From Alphaproteobacteria bacterium (GTDB taxonomy: Bacteria > Pseudomonadota > Alphaproteobacteria > Micropepsales > Micropepsaceae), in assembly GCA_028871345.1 (NCBI GenBank), contig JAGWNK010000005.1, forward strand, positions 1-64,000: a stretch of DNA of 64,000 bases, read 5' to 3'. The position numbers and the translations under genes were made by a program. Below, piece by piece: positions 9,301-18,014 of this stretch. A model generated the notes under the pieces. It was given only the letters and a program-made list of their open reading frames with translations, was not told the DNA's origin and ran no database searches. Numbering within the stretch: the first letter of the stretch is position 1; each line of letters opens with the position of its first letter.

Positions 9301-9406
9301 TGGCGTTGAACAGGCTCGGATCGACGCCGGCCCCTCGCGCTTGGGCCGCCGTCGCAAAGGATGCCGCAACGAGGAGGCCCGCGGCGGCTAAGGTTGAAAA
9401 TCGCAT
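6338..9406 (-). CDS. BNR/VPS10-type beta-propeller (sialidase-like) exported protein
   Basis: Signal peptide and many TTDGGxxW / SxDGGxTW Asp-box repeats; typical C-terminal FnIII-like region (RFVWNLRYDDP). Confidence 0.85.
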   Translation of the reverse strand: MRFSTLAAAGLLVAASFATAAQARGAGVDPSLFNAMQWRDIGPFRGGRALAVTGIPGDPYTFYFGAVAGGVWKTTDGGASWQPLTDKTPIASVGAIAVAPSNHDVIYVGTGEAAPRGDITYGDGVYKSVDAGKTWSFVGLKDTRQIGALIVDPNNPDIVLVAALGHAFGPNAERGVFRTTDGGRTWNKVLFKDDDTGAIDVTFDPHNSQIVYASLWQARRQPWNFSSGGPGSGLYRSTDGGATWTQLSGNGLPAGILGKIEVSVSGADSRRIYAMIEAEEGGLYRSDDAGAHWTRVNDDGRLRQRAWYFSTVLADPRNADVVYAENTGLFRSADGGKTFELLPARHGDHHGLWIDPTDPDRIIEGSDGGASISVDGGKTWSSQDNQPTAQFYHVAVDNRFPYYVYGAQQDNSSVAVASSGYEGTITAHDWYDVFGGECGFVIPDPRDPDIVYATSENVVGRFDRHANQTRAISVWPLEAAGHPASDLEHRFNWTSPMIMSPQDPNTLYVGMERVFKSTDDGNSWTPVSGDLTRNDKSKQTASGGPLTKDITSVEYYDTIFALAESPLKKGMLWAGSDDGLIHLTADDGASWKDVTPRDLPAWSTISMIEPSHFSAATAYVAVDRHKLDDIRPYAFRTTDGGKSWTRIDAGLPDGAFVHAVREDPVKRGLLYAATETGVFVSFDDGAHWQGLQLNLPRSPVHDLVVKGDDLVVATHGRSFWILDDVTPLRQMAAARAAKGDFLYAPQTAYRQYYPDSVDTRGPYGKNPPAGALIDYYFATKPKGDLTIDVLDVRGKLVRHLTSAKPTKAEQPPEWPDQVKVDNTLPAKAGMNRFVWNLRYDDPVEIPGAFYEGEPPRGPLVLPGTYTVKLTYRGKSRTARLLIERDPRVKGPMSGLEQKFALAMQAYHDQDALDRAVNDIRAVKAALEKKPGGTTEEGAVAAEAARIEGRLMQVNAKGSEANLGFPDMLNEQIYAFSAQLEDADTAPTVQETKTYADLHAQLQAQLTAWQALKARAEALLKRR

Positions 9407-9636
9407 GGCTGTCCAGACCCCCGGCATGTTCGCAACCGCCGTGTCCGGCGACGCGGCGCCGCGAACATGCATCAAAGCGGATTGCACGGCGAGCACCGAT
9501 GACAATTGCGTGATCGTGCGGCGGTGCCCCAGCGTCGGCCGGCCGATCCATGCGGACGACGACCGCGTGCCGGCGCAGTCTCAGACCGGGGGCAACGGGA
9601 TCGAAGCGTCCTTCCCGCCGTGACCGGCGCCGCGAA

Positions 9637-9759
9637 TCATTCCGGCGAGAGCCGGGAAGCCAGGTGAATCGAGCCACGCGCCACCGGCAGGCGGGAGGCA
9701 GCTTCAAACACCAGATCGACAGCAAGGGGCGTGCCTGGCATCAACTTCATGGGCCCGCC
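9637..9759 (-). pseudogene. remnant of HipA-type kinase N-terminus; coordinates approximate
   Basis: MKLMPGTPLAVDLVFEAASRLPVARGSIHLASRLSPE*, overlapping the 3' end of the HipB-like gene; first residues resemble a HipA start, the rest of the kinase is absent. Confidence 0.4.
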
Positions 9760-10067
9760 CTTTTGCGGGGAGCACGTTTCAGCAGCTTCTGGCCTGCTGC
9801 CTCGGCTTGTCTCCAGAGAAGCTCGTCCATGCTTGACGCGGCGGGCGGCGGAAAGAGTTGGTCGAAACCTTCCTCGCAGCTCAACGTAATAGCGGCGTGG
9901 ATGAGGTGTTCGACCGAACTTGGACCGTGCGCCTCCATCCGCTTCCAAGTTGCTATGCCCATTCCGGCCCGCTTGGCGGCTTCCTCCTGAGACAACCGCA
10001 GCGCGATACGGCGCACGCGGACCGCTAAGGCCAACCCTAATCGCACCTCTTCGGCAGTCTTTAACAT
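9747..10067 (-). CDS. XRE-family regulator, HipB-like antitoxin
   Basis: RRIALRLSQEEAAKRAGMGIATWKRMEAHG helix-turn-helix; C-terminal GFDQLFPPPAASSMDELLWRQ typical of HipA-partner regulators. Confidence 0.75.
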   Translation of the reverse strand: MLKTAEEVRLGLALAVRVRRIALRLSQEEAAKRAGMGIATWKRMEAHGPSSVEHLIHAAITLSCEEGFDQLFPPPAASSMDELLWRQAEAAGQKLLKRAPRKRAGP

Positions 10068-10068
10068 A

Positions 10069-10084
10069 GGATCAACAATGATCC
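10069..10084. promoter_or_regulatory. palindromic operator candidate O1
   Basis: GGATCA-ACAA-TGATCC immediately upstream of the HipB-like gene. Confidence 0.7.
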
Positions 10085-10109
10085 TTTAGCTGGAAAATGC
10101 CAATATAAC

Positions 10110-10125
10110 GGATCACCAGTGATCT
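10110..10125. promoter_or_regulatory. palindromic operator candidate O2
   Basis: GGATCA-CCAG-TGATCT, centred 41 bp from O1. Confidence 0.65.
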
Positions 10126-10134
10126 ATTACGAGA

Positions 10135-10211
10135 TGGTGGGCCCGGCAGGACTCGAACCTGCGACCAGACCGTTATGAGCGGTCAGCTCTAACCAACTGA
10201 GCTACAGGCCC
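10135..10211 (-). tRNA. tRNA with CAT anticodon, probably tRNA-Ile2 (lysidine type)
   Basis: Reverse strand GGGCCTGTAGCTCAGTTGGTTAGAGCTGACCGCTCATAACGGTCTGGTCGCAGGTTCGAGTCCTGCCGGGCCCACCA. Confidence 0.9.
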
Positions 10212-10266
10212 ACCGGCGCGCTACTTAGCAGAACGGCCGCGGGGCGGGAAATCAAAGCCTGCGACG

Positions 10267-10785
10267 CTATCGCGTCTGCTGCTGCATCAGGGCCAGCAGG
10301 CCGCCCAGCAGGGCCTTGGGCGGCGGCGGGCAGCCGGGGATGTGCAGATCGACGGGCACGACACCGCCCACGCCGCCCGCCACGCCCTTGCCGCCCGCGA
10401 AGATGCCGCCGTCCAAGGCGCAGGCGCCCACCGCCACCACCCATTTGGGATCGGGCGTGGCCGCATAGCTGCGCTCCAGCGCCTCGCGCATGTTGCGCGT
10501 CACCGGGCCGGTGACCAGCAGCACATCGGCGTGGCGCGGCGAGGCCACGAAATGGAAGCCGAAGCGCTCCAGATCGTGGAAGGCGTTGTTGAGGGCGTGG
10601 ATCTCGAGCTCGCAGCCGTTGCAGGAACCGGCATCGACCATGCGGATGGCAAGGCTGCGCCCCAGGCGCTTGCGGACGGCCGCATCGAGCCGGCCCGCCA
10701 GCGCGGCCAGCGCCTCGTCGTCGGCATCGGGGCCGCGCTCGGTCAGCGGCAAGGTAACGAGGCTCTTGAACAGCAGCTTGCGCAT
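10267..10785 (-). CDS. hyfI: hydrogenase-4-like small subunit (NuoB/HyfI-like)
   Basis: SCNGCELEIHAL, VVAVGACALDGGIF, PGCPPPPKALL: four N2-cluster cysteines retained. Confidence 0.88.
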   Translation of the reverse strand: MRKLLFKSLVTLPLTERGPDADDEALAALAGRLDAAVRKRLGRSLAIRMVDAGSCNGCELEIHALNNAFHDLERFGFHFVASPRHADVLLVTGPVTRNMREALERSYAATPDPKWVVAVGACALDGGIFAGGKGVAGGVGGVVPVDLHIPGCPPPPKALLGGLLALMQQQTR

Positions 10786-12245
10786 CAGAGGTCGTGCCCC
10801 GCATAGGCGCAGTTGAAGGATTTGTTGCAGAGCGGGAAGTCGGCCACGATGGCGCCTTCGATGGCGGCCTCGAGCAGCGGCCACTGGAACCAGGACGGAT
10901 CGCGCAGATGGGCATGGGCCAGCCTGCCGTCGCCCGCCAGGCGCACCCAGGCGAATATGTCGCCGCGGAATCCTTCCACCAGCGCCGCCCCTTCGCCTTC
11001 GCGCGCCGGCACTTCGGCGCGCAGCGGGCCCGCCGGCAGCGCCGCCAGCAGCCGGCGCAGCAGCGCCGCGCTCTGCTCCGCCTCGCGGAAGCGCAGGCGC
11101 ACGCGGGCATCGACGTCGCCGCGCTCCAGCACCGGCACTTCGAACGCCATCGAATCGTAAGGCGCATAGGGCACGTCGCGCCGGGCATCGAAGGGCCGCC
11201 CCGAGGCGCGCCCCACAGGCCCCCCGGCGCCGAATTCCTTGGCCAGGCTGTAGAGCACGATGCCGGTGCGCACGGTGCGGTCCTGCAGCGAGGCGGTGTC
11301 CTCGTAGAGCGCGAACAGCGCCGGCAGCATGTTGTCGATGCGCTTGAAGAGCCTGGCGAGCGCCGCCTCGCCCGCGCCCGCGAGATCGCAGGACACGCCG
11401 CCCGGCACCACGCCGTCCATCATCAGCCGGTGGCCGAAGAGCAGCGCGCAGGTGCGCAGGATGCGCTCGCGCAGGATGGCGCAATGCGTCAGCATCAGGC
11501 TGAAGGCGGCGTCGTTGCAGATGCCGCCGATGTCGCCCAGATGGTTGGCGAGGCGCTCGAACTCGGCCATCACGGCGCGCAAGGCGACGGCACGCGGCGG
11601 CACGACGACGCCGCAGGCGGCTTCGACGGCCTGGGCGAAGGCCAGGCTGTAGGCGACGGTGGAATCGCCGCAGGCCCGCGCGGCCAGCCTGGCGCCACGC
11701 TCGAGCGGCGCGCCCGCCATCAGGCCTTCGAGACCCTTGTGGACATAGCCCAGCCGCTGCTCGAGGCGCACGATGGTCTCGCCCGCCGCGGTGAAGCGGA
11801 AATGTCCCGGCTCGATGATGCCGGCATGCACGGGACCCACCGCAATCTGGTGCAGGCCTTCGCCGTCGACCGGCAGGAAAGCATAAGGCCTCGCCGCGCC
11901 GCGTTCGTCGCGGCCGTGATCGAGCCAAGGGCGCAGATCGGGCGCGCCCTCGGGCTCCAGGCCGGTGAGGTCGCGGATGGTACGCTCGAGGCGCCGCGCC
12001 GGACGGCTGGCGCCCCCCAGCGACGGGAAGCGGCCGTCGACCGCCTCGACGCTGAAGATGCCGGTCGAGCCCGCCGCGTCGCGCAACGCGACGTGCACCA
12101 GCGGCGGCTCGGCCCAGTGGGCGACCAGCGTGAAAGCGCCGCTTTCCAGGCGATCGGCAAGACCCAGCCATTGTTCGGCGGAGATCACCCGGCGCGCCCA
12201 GCGGCGGCTCTGAGGGGGAAAGAGGTCGGCGAGCGTGGTGGTCAT
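10785..12245 (-). CDS. hyfG: hydrogenase-4-like large subunit (NuoCD/HyfG-like) lacking canonical NiFe ligands
   Basis: GPVHAGIIEPGHFRFTAAGE, YVHKGLEGLM, FERLANHLGDIG, DFPLCNKSFNCAYAGHDL*. Confidence 0.88.
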   Translation of the reverse strand: MTTTLADLFPPQSRRWARRVISAEQWLGLADRLESGAFTLVAHWAEPPLVHVALRDAAGSTGIFSVEAVDGRFPSLGGASRPARRLERTIRDLTGLEPEGAPDLRPWLDHGRDERGAARPYAFLPVDGEGLHQIAVGPVHAGIIEPGHFRFTAAGETIVRLEQRLGYVHKGLEGLMAGAPLERGARLAARACGDSTVAYSLAFAQAVEAACGVVVPPRAVALRAVMAEFERLANHLGDIGGICNDAAFSLMLTHCAILRERILRTCALLFGHRLMMDGVVPGGVSCDLAGAGEAALARLFKRIDNMLPALFALYEDTASLQDRTVRTGIVLYSLAKEFGAGGPVGRASGRPFDARRDVPYAPYDSMAFEVPVLERGDVDARVRLRFREAEQSAALLRRLLAALPAGPLRAEVPAREGEGAALVEGFRGDIFAWVRLAGDGRLAHAHLRDPSWFQWPLLEAAIEGAIVADFPLCNKSFNCAYAGHDL

Positions 12246-12249
12246 GGCC

Positions 12250-13698
12250 TCAACCCAACAGCGCCGCGACGTGGCGGAACCAGCTCACCACCGGTCCGGG
12301 AATGAAGAGGCCGACGCTGAGCACCAGGCCCAGATGGAAGAGCAGCGGCAGCGCCGACATGCGGTCGGGACCCATGGCGCCCCTGGGCTCGCCGAAGGCC
12401 ACGCTGTTCAGCCGCAGGAAGAGGGCGCCCAGCGACAGCAGCAGCCCGATCACCAGGATGACGACGAGCAGCGGATGGCGGCCGAAGGCGGAGCTGACCA
12501 CCAGGAACTCGCTGGTGAAGACGCCGAAGGGCGGCAGGCCGGCGATCGCCACGACGCTGGCGACCAGTATCCAGCCGAGCGTGGGATGGCTGGAGGTCAG
12601 CCCCGACAGGTCGGCGACCTTCTGCGTGCCCTTGATGCGCGTGATGTGGCCGATGGTGAAGAAGATGCCCGACTTGGTCAGGCTGTGCATCGCCATGTGC
12701 AGGAGGCCGGCGAAATTGGCCAGCGGTCCGCCCACCCCGAAGGCGAAGGCGATGATGCCCATGTGCTCGATCGAGGAATAGGCGAAGAAGCGCTTGATGT
12801 CGCGGCGGCGGTAGAGCATCAGCGCCGCGAAGACGACGGAGGCGAGCCCCAGCGCGATCATCAGCGGGCCGGGCGCGATGGTGGCGGGATTGGCGGCCAT
12901 CACCATCTTGAAGCGCAGGATGGCGTAGATCGCCACGTTGAGCAGCAGCCCGGACAGCACGGCGGAGATCGGCGTGGGGCCTTCGGCATGGGCGTCAGGC
13001 AGCCAGGAATGCAGCGGCACCAGCCCGGCCTTGGTGCCGTAGCCGAGCAGGATGAAGACGAAGGCGATGTTGAGGATGGTGGGATCGAAGCGGGCGGCGT
13101 TCTCGGTCATCGTCGTCCAGGTCATGGCCGGCAGGCCGTTGCCGACCACCGGCTGGGCGACCGAATAGACGAGGATGGTGCCGAACAAGGCGAGCGCGAT
13201 GCCGACGCTGCCGAGGATGAAGTACTTCCAGGCCGCCTCCAGCGCCTCGTGCGTGCGGTAGATGCCGACCATCAGGATGGTGGTGAGCGTGGCGATCTCG
13301 ATCGCCACCCACATCAGGCCGGTGACGCTGGTGAGCAGCGCCAGGTTCATGGCGCCCATCAGCACCTGGTACATGGCGTGGTAGAAGCGCAGATGCGCCA
13401 GCTTGAGGCGGCCGATCTCGAGTTCGTGGGCGATGTAGCCGCGGCTGAAGACGCTGGTGGTGAAGCCGACCAGCGCGTTGAGGATGAGGAAGACGATGTT
13501 GAGGTCGTCGACCCTGAGCAGGCGGCCGAGATGGGCGGGCTGCCAGACCAAAAGCGCCAGCGCCGAAGCGAAGGTGAGGAAGGCGCCGACGACGTTGATC
13601 CAGGCCGCGGCGCGGTAGCCGGGCATCACCGCCAGGACGAGCGCGGTGACGGCGGGGATGACGAGGACCCCGGCGGCCGGATTGAAGAGACCCGTCAT
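12250..13698 (-). CDS. hyfF: hydrogenase-4-like antiporter subunit (HyfF, NuoL/M/N-like)
   Basis: KAGLVPLHSWLPDAHAEGPTPISAVLSG proton-translocating family motif; polytopic. Confidence 0.88.
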   Translation of the reverse strand: MTGLFNPAAGVLVIPAVTALVLAVMPGYRAAAWINVVGAFLTFASALALLVWQPAHLGRLLRVDDLNIVFLILNALVGFTTSVFSRGYIAHELEIGRLKLAHLRFYHAMYQVLMGAMNLALLTSVTGLMWVAIEIATLTTILMVGIYRTHEALEAAWKYFILGSVGIALALFGTILVYSVAQPVVGNGLPAMTWTTMTENAARFDPTILNIAFVFILLGYGTKAGLVPLHSWLPDAHAEGPTPISAVLSGLLLNVAIYAILRFKMVMAANPATIAPGPLMIALGLASVVFAALMLYRRRDIKRFFAYSSIEHMGIIAFAFGVGGPLANFAGLLHMAMHSLTKSGIFFTIGHITRIKGTQKVADLSGLTSSHPTLGWILVASVVAIAGLPPFGVFTSEFLVVSSAFGRHPLLVVILVIGLLLSLGALFLRLNSVAFGEPRGAMGPDRMSALPLLFHLGLVLSVGLFIPGPVVSWFRHVAALLG

Positions 13699-14351
13699 GG
13701 CCGTTCCCCCCGGAAGCGGTCGAGGACGGCGACATCGACGGTGTCGAAGCGCTCGCGGATGCGGAACAGGAAGATGCCGATGACGATGAAGGCGACCAGG
13801 ATCGAGAAGGCGACCGACGTCTCCACCACGAACGGCATGCCTTTGGCGCCGGTGGCCGACAGGATGAGCCCGTTCTCGATCGACATGAAGCCCACCACCT
13901 GGCTGACGGCGTTGCGCCGCGTCACCATCATGAGAAGCCCGAGCAGGACGACGGAGAGCGCGAACGCCATGTCTTCGCGCGCCACGATGTCGATGGTCGA
14001 GGTGGCGCGCATCATCAGCGCCATGGAGAGGCCGACGAGCGCCATGCCGCCCAGCATGGTGGGACCGATGCCGACCACGGTCTCCACCGTGCGGTGGATG
14101 CGCAGATGGCGGATCAGGCGGTGCAGCACCAGCGGGATGACGACGGCCTTGAAGACGAGCGCGATGCCCGCGGTGACCAGGAGGCGCGGGGCTCCCTGGG
14201 TCTGGGCCTGCTGCGCCACTTCCAGCGACAGGGCCAGCGACTGCAAGGCGTAGAGATTGATGAGCGGCGGCAGCCGGTCCTGGTAGAGCAGCATGAAGCT
14301 GAGCAGCACCAGCCCGCCGGCGAGGAAATGGGAGACGTCGAAGGGACTCAT
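13695..14351 (-). CDS. hyfE: hydrogenase-4-like membrane subunit (HyfE, NuoK-like)
   Basis: VGFMSIENGLILSATG and operon position; overlaps hyfF by 4 nt. Confidence 0.8.
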   Translation of the reverse strand: MSPFDVSHFLAGGLVLLSFMLLYQDRLPPLINLYALQSLALSLEVAQQAQTQGAPRLLVTAGIALVFKAVVIPLVLHRLIRHLRIHRTVETVVGIGPTMLGGMALVGLSMALMMRATSTIDIVAREDMAFALSVVLLGLLMMVTRRNAVSQVVGFMSIENGLILSATGAKGMPFVVETSVAFSILVAFIVIGIFLFRIRERFDTVDVAVLDRFRGERP

Positions 14352-15308
14352 CTACAGGCTCCGCGACACAAGCTGGAGAAGGGCCGCGAGCAGCCCGAGC
14401 ATCAGCGCCGTGCCGATGTATTGCGGCACCCGGAACACCCGCATCTTGGCGGTCGTCACTTCGAACAGGCCCAACAGGCAGCCGCCGGCGACGAGCTTGG
14501 CGCCGTAGAAGGCGACCGCCAGGGCGCCTTGCGCCAGGCCGGCGCCCAAGGGAGCGATGCCCCAGGGCAGGAAGACGGCGCCGATCAGCGAGACGTAGAG
14601 CAGCAGCTTCACCGAGCCCGCATATTCGATCAGCGCCAGATGGCGGCCGGAATATTCCAGCACCATGGCCTCGTGCACCATGGTGAGCTCGAGATGCGTC
14701 GCCGGGTTGTCGACGGGGATGCGTCCGTTCTCGGCGACCGCGATCATGACGAAGCCGACGAAGGCCAGGAGCAGCGAGATGTGCAGGCCCAGCCCCGGCG
14801 ACTGCACGACGAGAGCGATGTCGGGCAGCCGCGTCGAGCCGGCGATCAGCGCCAGGGAGAAGATCAGCATCAGCATGGCGGGCTCGGCCACGGCGGCGAT
14901 CATCATCTCGCGGCTCGAACCGATGCCGCCGAAGCTGGTGCCGATGTCGAGGCCCGCCAGCGCCAGCGCGAAGCGCGCGGTGGCCAGCAACCCGACGATG
15001 GCGATCAGGTCGGCGGCGGCGCCGAGACCAGCATCGAAGGTGAAGCTGGGAATGAGGACCGCCGCCACCACGGTGGTGGCGAACACGACATAGGGCGCGG
15101 CAACGAAAAGCCACGACGCATTGGGCGCAATGACGACCTCCTTGCGCAGCAGGCGCGAAAGATCGCGATAGACCTGGAACAGGCCGGGACCGCGGCGGCG
15201 CTGCAGCCGCGCCTTGGCCGTGCGCACCACGCCGGTGAGGAACGGCGCCAGCGCCAGCACCAGCACGAGCTGGAGAACGGTGGCTAAGACGGCGGCGATC
15301 AGGCCCAT
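14352..15308 (-). CDS. hyfC: hydrogenase-4-like membrane subunit (HyfC, NuoH-like)
   Basis: RRGPGLFQVYRDLSRLLRKE, ENGRIPVDNPATHLELTMVHEAM characteristic of NuoH/HyfC. Confidence 0.9.
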   Translation of the reverse strand: MGLIAAVLATVLQLVLVLALAPFLTGVVRTAKARLQRRRGPGLFQVYRDLSRLLRKEVVIAPNASWLFVAAPYVVFATTVVAAVLIPSFTFDAGLGAAADLIAIVGLLATARFALALAGLDIGTSFGGIGSSREMMIAAVAEPAMLMLIFSLALIAGSTRLPDIALVVQSPGLGLHISLLLAFVGFVMIAVAENGRIPVDNPATHLELTMVHEAMVLEYSGRHLALIEYAGSVKLLLYVSLIGAVFLPWGIAPLGAGLAQGALAVAFYGAKLVAGGCLLGLFEVTTAKMRVFRVPQYIGTALMLGLLAALLQLVSRSL

Positions 15309-17305
15309 AGCGCCAGCACCGTCAAGAGCAGAACGAGGGTGAGGAACACGATGCCGAGATAGCGCCGGATGGTGAGGAACTGCAGGAAATTGAGCCTGTC
15401 GGCGGCGAAGCCCACCGCCTTGGCGACCGGCAGATAGAGCGCCTCCCAGGCGCGATCGTGCAGCTGAAGGCTGAAGCGCGCCGCGGCGGTGTCGCCCGGT
15501 TCGGGCATCACGACCGTCTCGCGCACGCGATAGGCGATGGTCGCGAACGTGCGCCGGATGGGCTGGGCGAAGCTGCCGGCGGTGTATTGGGTCGCAGGGC
15601 TCGCATCAGGGAAGCCGCAATCCCAGGCGGCGCCGAGGCGCGTGGCGCGGCTGGCGACGAGGCGTACGACCAGGACCGTGGCGGCGCCCGCCAGCACCAG
15701 CAAGGCCATGACGGCGAGCGCGCCGTAGGTGTTGTGGCTGGCGGCGACGGGCGCCAGGGGCAACAGCGGCCCAGCCGCCGGCATGCGCCCTCCGGTGAGA
15801 AGCTGCGTCGCCGGCGCCAACAGGTCGGTGAAGACGCCCGGGAAGATGCCGGCGATGGCGCAACCCGCGGCGAGCCCGAACATGGCGGCGAGCGAGGCCT
15901 TGTCGGTCTCCTGGGCACTCGCGGCCTCGTGGCTGCGGGCGCGGCCGAGGAAGGTGATGCCGAAGGCCTTGACGAAGCAGGCGGCGGCGAGTGCGGCGGC
16001 GAGCGCCAACAGCGCGCCGGTGGCCGGCGCCAGGAAGCGCAAGCCCCATTGCGGCAAATCCGGGCTCAAGAACACCGCCTGGAAGGTCATCCATTCCGAC
16101 GCGAAGCCGTTGAGCGGCGGCAGCGCCGAGATCGCCGCCGCGCCGATCAGGAAGGTGAGGGCCGTCGCCGGCATGACGTGGATCAGGCCGCCCAGACGAT
16201 CCATGTCGCGCTCGCCGGTGGAGACCTGCACGGCGCCCGCCCCGAAGAACAGCAGACTCTTGAACAGCGAATGGTTGAAGACGTGGAACAGCGCCGCGGT
16301 GGCGGCGAGCGCGGCCGCAGCGGCCAGACCGTCGGCGCGGAAAGCGAGCGCCAGGCCGAGCCCCGCGAAGATGATGCCGATGTTCTCGACCGTGTGATAG
16401 GCAAGCAGGCGTTTCAGGTCGTGCTGCATCAAGGCGTAGAGCACGCCCAGGAGCGCGGTGATGCCGCCCGCGGCGATCACCACCATCGACAGGCGCCAAT
16501 CGACCGGGCCCAAGAGATCGAAGGCAATGCGGATGAAGGCGTAGACCGCAACCTTGGTCATGACGCCGCTCATCAGCGCCGAGACCTGGCTCGGCGCGGC
16601 GGGATGGGCGAGCGGCAGCCAGGCATGCAGCGGAAAGATGCCGGCCTTGGAGCCGGCGCCGATCAGCACCAGCAGAAGGACCGCCATGGCGGCGGCACCA
16701 TCGAGGCCGTGGGCGCGCATGGAATCGAAGGCGTAATGGCCGCTCGATCCCGCCATGACGCCGAAGGCCAGAAGCAGCGCCAGCGTGCCGATGCCGGCCA
16801 TGACGATATAGACGTAGCCGGCACGCAGATTGTCGGCCGCCCGATCATGGCCGACGACGAGCGCCCACGACATCAGCGACATGAACTCCCACGACAGCAG
16901 GAAGCTGAAGGCGTCGTCGGCCAGCACCACGAGATTCATCGCCGCGAGGAAGGCGGCATAGAACGGCAAGATGCGCTGCGGCGCGGATTCGTGGCGGCCG
17001 TAGCCCAGAGCGAAGACGCTGGAGGCCAGGCCCCCCAGGTTCACCACGGCGAGGAAGACCGCCGACAAGGCGTCGATGCGGAAATGGGCGCCGATCCAGG
17101 GCAGGCCCAAGGGCAAGGTGACGGTCGAAGGCGCCTCGGCAGCGAGAGCGGCGACGGCGATCGCCAGCCCTGCCGCGCAGACGATCGCAGAAGCGCCATA
17201 GACGAAAGTGAGGGCCTTGCGCGCGTTGAAGGCGGCGATTGCCCCGACGCCCAGCAAGGCGCCGACACACAGCAACGCATCGATGACCGGGGAATTCATG
17301 GGCAT
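15299..17305 (-). CDS. hyfB: hydrogenase-4-like antiporter subunit (HyfB, NuoL-like)
   Basis: KAGIFPLHAWLPLAHPAAPSQVSALMSGVMTKVAVYAFIR motif; polytopic; overlaps hyfC. Confidence 0.88.
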   Translation of the reverse strand: MPMNSPVIDALLCVGALLGVGAIAAFNARKALTFVYGASAIVCAAGLAIAVAALAAEAPSTVTLPLGLPWIGAHFRIDALSAVFLAVVNLGGLASSVFALGYGRHESAPQRILPFYAAFLAAMNLVVLADDAFSFLLSWEFMSLMSWALVVGHDRAADNLRAGYVYIVMAGIGTLALLLAFGVMAGSSGHYAFDSMRAHGLDGAAAMAVLLLVLIGAGSKAGIFPLHAWLPLAHPAAPSQVSALMSGVMTKVAVYAFIRIAFDLLGPVDWRLSMVVIAAGGITALLGVLYALMQHDLKRLLAYHTVENIGIIFAGLGLALAFRADGLAAAAALAATAALFHVFNHSLFKSLLFFGAGAVQVSTGERDMDRLGGLIHVMPATALTFLIGAAAISALPPLNGFASEWMTFQAVFLSPDLPQWGLRFLAPATGALLALAAALAAACFVKAFGITFLGRARSHEAASAQETDKASLAAMFGLAAGCAIAGIFPGVFTDLLAPATQLLTGGRMPAAGPLLPLAPVAASHNTYGALAVMALLVLAGAATVLVVRLVASRATRLGAAWDCGFPDASPATQYTAGSFAQPIRRTFATIAYRVRETVVMPEPGDTAAARFSLQLHDRAWEALYLPVAKAVGFAADRLNFLQFLTIRRYLGIVFLTLVLLLTVLALWA

Positions 17306-17306
17306 G

Positions 17307-17594
17307 CTAGCGGCGAAGCGGAATCGACGCCGGGCCCATTGAGGCACTGCGCTCCTTCAGGCGCACGCCGCGCCCTTGGCCGTGGCCCGTCACGCCTTCG
17401 TTGAGGAGTTCGACGCCTGCGGTTTCCAGCGCCGCCACCAGCTTGGTGAGGGAATCGATATTGCCGCGGATCGCGCCGTCGCTGGCTTCCATGCGCTGGA
17501 TGGTCGGCAGCGAAAGGCCTGAGCGGTCCGCCAAGGAGCGCTGGTCCAGGCCGGCCAAGGCCCGGGCGGCGCGCAGTTGGGCTGCAGTGATCAT
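17307..17594 (-). CDS. small XRE-type HTH regulator
   Basis: RAARALAGLDQRSLADRSGLSLPTIQRMEASDG; TAG is one base from the hyfB ATG. Confidence 0.8.
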   Translation of the reverse strand: MITAAQLRAARALAGLDQRSLADRSGLSLPTIQRMEASDGAIRGNIDSLTKLVAALETAGVELLNEGVTGHGQGRGVRLKERSASMGPASIPLRR

Positions 17595-17618
17595 GATCAG
17601 TCACGCGCTCTAGTGGAT

Positions 17619-17643
17619 GTGCAGAATATCGAGCTATATGCAC
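17619..17643. promoter_or_regulatory. inverted repeat GTGCA-N15-TGCAC upstream of the XRE gene
   Basis: gtgcagaatatcgagctatatgcac, about 25 bp from the XRE start. Confidence 0.4.
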
Positions 17644-18014
17644 TATACAGCAATACTAAGGCAAGAAGCGCGAATTCTGAGAAACCCATGCCGAAGACCG
17701 GGCAGAACGCCTCTTAATGCAACCGCGCCCTAGGCGCACTGTAATGTATTTCACGAATAGTTACATCGCGTTAACGCGCCATCGAAGGATACACGGAAAT
17801 CGGGCCAAAACGGCCCAGAATCATCGAAACAGTTTGTTTACGTCACAACGCATCATGTTGTTGCCATGCAAAAGACGATTTCGTATAGCCATATGCAGTA
17901 TCCGATAGCCATAAATGATGTATTAACCATCACTTCTAACGGCATTGCGGATATCAGCGGGACGCTGCGCGGGAATCTGCGACGGCGGCCGGCTGCGTCA
18001 CGAAGGCGAATGCC

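Noticed and set aside
7961-9391. 476-aa plus-strand ORF, and similar long ORFs at 6413, 12235, 15458, 26770 and 33563
   Set aside because: All lie opposite clear genes (BNR protein, Hyf subunits, TonB receptor, araD/symporter) and have compositionally biased, family-less translations.
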